A stretch of DNA of 64,000 nt from Eretmocerus hayati (taxonomy: Eukaryota > Arthropoda > Insecta > Hymenoptera > Aphelinidae): assembly GCA_029851415.1 (NCBI GenBank), contig CM056741.1, positions 160,877,685-160,941,684 of the forward strand, written 5' to 3'. Of this stretch, positions 60,601 through 64,000 are shown in pieces; positions within the stretch are counted from its first letter, which is position 1, and each line of letters opens with the position of its first letter. The translations under genes and the position numbers were made by a program. A model generated the notes under the pieces. That model saw nothing but the letters and a program-made list of their open reading frames with translations. It had not been told where the DNA came from and did no database searches.

Positions 60601-63297
60601 CCAGAAGAGGAGAGGGGATACTGAGTGATGCGCGCTCTCTCAACGGCCCGCAGTCATCCTCTGGAGCCCGTCGCGATCACACGTACTCTATGAAGGTGGG
60701 CAATCATAAGAAGAGTCGAATAAAATGGAATGAGCTTGCAGAATATCATCGTGGACATCAACATCTATAGAACGTCTGAAGGGTGAGTAATTCCATCATG
60801 TATTTAATTACTCGTTTTTCCTTGAATCATTAGAGTTATGAAAACATAAACGTCAAAATTTTTTAGTGATTTAGATAGATTGAAGATATACTGAAAAAAT
60901 TTCAAGATTTTGTCCGAAGCTTCGAAAACAAAGATATAAAAAATAAAAATTCGTAATTTTTACAGGATTTTGAAAGGACAAAAATAAAAAAAATTATTTT
61001 TTTTTTCAAAAAATTTCCCAAAAATTTCCAAAATTTCCCACTCTAAGACATAAGCTGAACTTGCCTCAATTCTTATCAGTTTCAGTTAGAGAAACGCTCA
61101 AGCATTCGCGCTCTCTACAGAAGCCGCATTCTCCTCCTCCCCGCCTTCACAGACACAGACGCGCGCCGATCATGTCATGACACCAGAAGAGGAAAGGGGA
61201 TACTGAGTGATGCGCGCTCTCTCAACGGCCCGCAGTCATCCTCTGGAGCCCGTCGCGAACACACGTACTCTATGCGGTTGGGCAATCATAAGGAGAGTCA
61301 ACGGAAAATGGGGTGAACTTGCAAAATATCATCGTGGACACACAACATTTATTGAATGGCTGAAGGGTAAGTGATTCGATCATATATTCAATTACTTGTT
61401 TTTACTTGAATCGTTAGAGTTACGAGAACATTAACGTCGATAGTTTTGATGATCTGAATAGATTGAAGATTCAATGGAAACATTCCAAGATTTTGTCCGG
61501 GGCTTTGGAAACAAAGAGATAAGAAATAAAAATTTGGAAATTTTTACGGGATTTTGAAAAAATGAAAATATAGAAAATCGATTTTTTTTCGAAAAATTTT
61601 CCCGAAAATTTTCGGAATTCCCCACTCTGGGACATATCATGAGCTTGAGTTCATTCTCATTAGTTTCAGCAGAAGAGACGCTCAAACATAGGCGCTCTCG
61701 CCCGAAGCCGCAGTTTCCCCCTAAATAGCCTCACAGACACACACGCATCGAGAAACGACAACGTCACGCCGAAAAAGAGCGGGGATACATAATGATGCGC
61801 GCTCTCTCAACGGCGCTCAGTCATCCTCTGGAGCCCGTCGCGATCATACGTACTCTATGGAGGTGGGCAATCATAAGAAGAGTCGAATAAAATGGAATGA
61901 GCTTGCAGAATATCATCGTGGACATCAAAATCTATAGAACGTCTGAAGGGTGAGTAATTCTATCATTTATTTAATTACTCGTTTTTCGTTGAATCATTAG
62001 AGTCATGAAAACATAAACGTCAAGAATTTTTACTGATTCAAATAGATTGAAGATATACTGGAAAAATTTCAAGGTTCCTCCGAACCTCCGAAAACAAAAA
62101 TATAAAGAATCAAAATTCGAAATTTTTACGGGATTTTAAAAAAACAAAAATAAAAAAAATTATCTTTTTTATCAAAAATTTTCCCAAAAATTTCCAAAAT
62201 TTCCCACTCTGAGGCATAAGCTGAACTTGCCTTAATTCTTATCAGTTTCAGTTAGAGAAACGCTCAGGCATTCGCGCTCTCTACAGAAGCCGCATTCTCC
62301 CCCTCCCCGCCTTCACAGACACAGACGCGCGCCGATCATGTCATGACACCAAGAGAGGAGAAGGGATACTGAGTGATGCGCGCTCTCTCAACGGCCCGCA
62401 GTCATCCTCTGGAGCCCGTCGCGAACACACGTACTCTATGCGGTTGGGCAATCATAAGAAGAGTCAACGGAAAATGAGGTGAACTTGCAAAATATCATCG
62501 TGGACACACAACATTTTTTGAATGGCTGAAGGGTGAGTAATTCGATCATTTATTCAATTAATTGTTTTGACTTGAATCGTTAGAGTTACGAGAACATAAA
62601 CGTCGAAAGTTTTGATGATCTGAATAGATTAAAGATTTAATGGAAACATTCCAAGATTTTGTCCGGGGCTTCAAAAACAAAGAGATAAGAAATAAAAATT
62701 TGGAAATTTTTACGGGATTTTGAAAAAATAAAAATATAAAAAATCGATTTTTTTTCGAAAAATATTCCCGAAAATTTTCGGAATTTCCCACTTTGGGACA
62801 TATCATGAGCTTGAGTTCATTCTCATTAGTTTCAGCGGAAGAGATGCTCAAACATAGGCGCTCTCGACCGAAGCCGCAGTTTCCCCCTAAATAGCCTCAC
62901 AGACACACACGCATCGAGAAACGACAACGTCACACCGAAAAAGAGCGGGGATACATAATGATGCGCGCTCTCTCAACGGCGCTCAGTCATCCTCTGGAGC
63001 CCGTCGCGATCACACGTACTCTATGGAGGTGGGCAATCGTAAGAAGAGTCGAATGAAATGGAATGAGCTTGCAGAATATCATCGTGGACATCAACATCTA
63101 TAGAACGTCTGGAGGGTGAGTAATTCTATCATTTATTTAATTACTCGTTTTCCGTTGAATCATTAGAGTTATGAAAACATAAACGTCAAGAATTTTTACT
63201 GATTCAAATAGATTGAAGATATACTGAAAAAATTTCAAGGTTTTGTCCGAAGCTCCGAAAACAAAAATATAAAAAATAAAAATTCGAAATTTTTACG
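57605..63297 (+). repeat. Higher-order repeat of 2915 bp (five monomers), two copies
   Basis: 57605-60382 and 60520-63297 are the same sequence shifted by 2915 bp. I noticed one mismatch by eye (TTATCTTTTTTTTTC at 59246 against TTATCTTTTTTATC at 62161). Each copy has monomer order B A B A B. The match breaks at 57604/60519 on the left and 60383/63298 on the right. Assembly duplication is an alternative explanation for so high an identity. Confidence 0.8.
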
Positions 63298-64000
63298 AGA
63301 TTTTAAAAAACCAAAAATAAAAAAAATTATTTTTTTTTTCAAAAATTTTCCCAAAAATTTCCAAAATTTCCCACTCTGAGGCATAAGCTGAACTTGCCTT
63401 GATTCTTATCAGTTTCAGTTAGAGAAACGCTCAGGCATTCGCGCTCTCTACAGAAGCCGCATTCTCCCCCTCCCCGCCTTCACAGACACAGACGCGCGCC
63501 GATCATGTCATGACACCAAGAGAGGAGAGGGGATACTGAGTGATGCGCGCTCTCTCAACGGCCCGCAGTCATCCTCTGGAGCCCGTCGCGAACACACGTA
63601 CTCTATGCGGTTGGGCAATCATAAGAAGAGTCAACGGAAAATGAGGTGAACTTGCAAAATATCATCGTGGACACACAACATTTATTGAATGGCTGGAGGG
63701 TGAGTAATTCGATCATTAATTCAATTACTCGTTTTTCCTCGAATAGTTAGGGCTTCGAAAACGAAAATAAAAGAAATAAAAATTCGAAATTTTTACGGGA
63801 TTTTAAAAGAACGAAAATATAAAAAATTGTTTTTTGTTCGGAAAATGTTCCCAAAAATTTGCGAAATTTTCCACTCTGAGAAAATTCCTGAACTTGCCTT
63901 TATTCTAATCAGTTCCAGTGGAAAAGACGCATAAGCATACGTGCTCTCTCCCGGAGCCGCAGTTCTCCCCTCGCTGCCTGCACAGACACACATAAGCGAC

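Larger units (their letters stand above)
54196..64000 (+). repeat. Tandem array of ~582-bp monomers (runs off the window)
   Basis: The landmark TGATGCGCGCTCTCTCAACG (or a variant) recurs near 54786, 55407, 55995, 56551, 57132, 57711, 58293, 58878, 59459, 60044, 60626, 61208, 61793, 62374, 62959 and 63541. A truncated first unit begins near 54196. Spacing is 556-621 in the older left part and 579-585 afterwards. Each monomer has a GC-rich half (about 310 bp) and an AT-rich half full of TTTTTCAAAAAATTT. Two types occur: A (TATGCGGTTGGGCAATCAT) and B (TATGAAGGTGGGCAATCAT with AAAATGGAATGAGCTTGC). The order from 55995 is A B B B A B A B B A B A B A. Divergence falls from left to right. Minus-strand ORFs here are the AT-rich half read through. 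Confidence 0.9.

Noticed and set aside
58516..62851. Repeated minus-strand ORFs of 84-97 aa in the tandem array
   Set aside because: They read the AT-rich half of the monomers, giving Phe/Leu/Lys-rich low-complexity peptides. Their repetition follows from the 2915-bp duplication, not from selection.
54196..64000. CRISPR-like regular repetition
   Set aside because: Repeats are ~582 bp with diverged internal sequence, not short identical repeats with unique spacers, and the window is eukaryotic.
54196..64000. rDNA intergenic spacer as source of the array
   Set aside because: Spacer subrepeats can be of this size, but no rRNA gene or recognisable rRNA fragment is present in the window.
1..64000. 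Integrated polydnavirus or other viral locus
   Set aside because: No viral core gene, excision motif or virulence gene family could be recognised. The abundance of foldbacks is explained by transposons.

Overview
The window looks like repeat-rich nuclear DNA from an insect, or at least an arthropod. It is AT-rich, genes are sparse, splice sites follow metazoan consensus (CAG|GTGAGT, TTTCAG|), and a candidate first exon starts at a TCAGT initiator. Solo-LTR, hAT-like and foldback/MITE-type elements are abundant. A hymenopteran would be my first guess, but nothing in the sequence proves it. I see no bacterial operons, rRNA, tRNA or CRISPR array.

Two genes are well supported. (1) Positions 3068-4246 (+) carry a 392-aa, single-coding-exon, cysteine-rich secreted protein of no family I recognise. 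(2) Positions 16348-19682 (-) carry a two-coding-exon gene for a 784-aa secreted or membrane protein. It has a signal peptide, a long disordered Pro/Ser/Asn/Gly-rich body, one hydrophobic segment and an 11-residue Lys/Arg tail. Its likely non-coding first exon lies about 16 kb upstream (35908 to about 36105), so 19690-35907 would be one long, transposon-loaded intron. A broken coding fragment sits at 11117-11949, partly duplicated in inverted orientation.

Layout: 1-2610, inverted blocks of an ~80-bp minisatellite; 3050-4246, gene 1; 4539-5212, hAT-like palindromic element; 6719-9391, foldback element carrying three later insertions, one a solo LTR; 10383-12590, small hairpins and the broken gene; 13480-14977, foldback with CCAAT/ATTGG clusters at its ends; 16348-36105, gene 2 and its putative long intron, holding foldbacks at 22641-24742, 25845-26835 and 32390-34174, a TIR element at 31556-32341 and a hammerhead-ribozyme-like motif near 34450; 38650-40990, ~248-bp satellite in both orientations; 42990-48610, several more hairpin elements, one built on a (GGAT)n/(ATCC)n palindrome; 50536-52393, five copies of an 18-bp motif; 52479-53973, two abutting foldbacks, one holding three GC hairpins; 54196 to the window end, a tandem array of ~582-bp monomers.

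The strongest unusual signals are three. First, inverted repeats are very dense: about seventeen hairpin or TIR elements. Second, the 582-bp array has alternating A/B monomers, a 2915-bp five-monomer higher-order repeat, and an exon-like half per monomer with a partly conserved reading frame. Third, the palindromic arms preserve the empty sites of later insertions. All calls come from reading by eye; no alignment or search was run.
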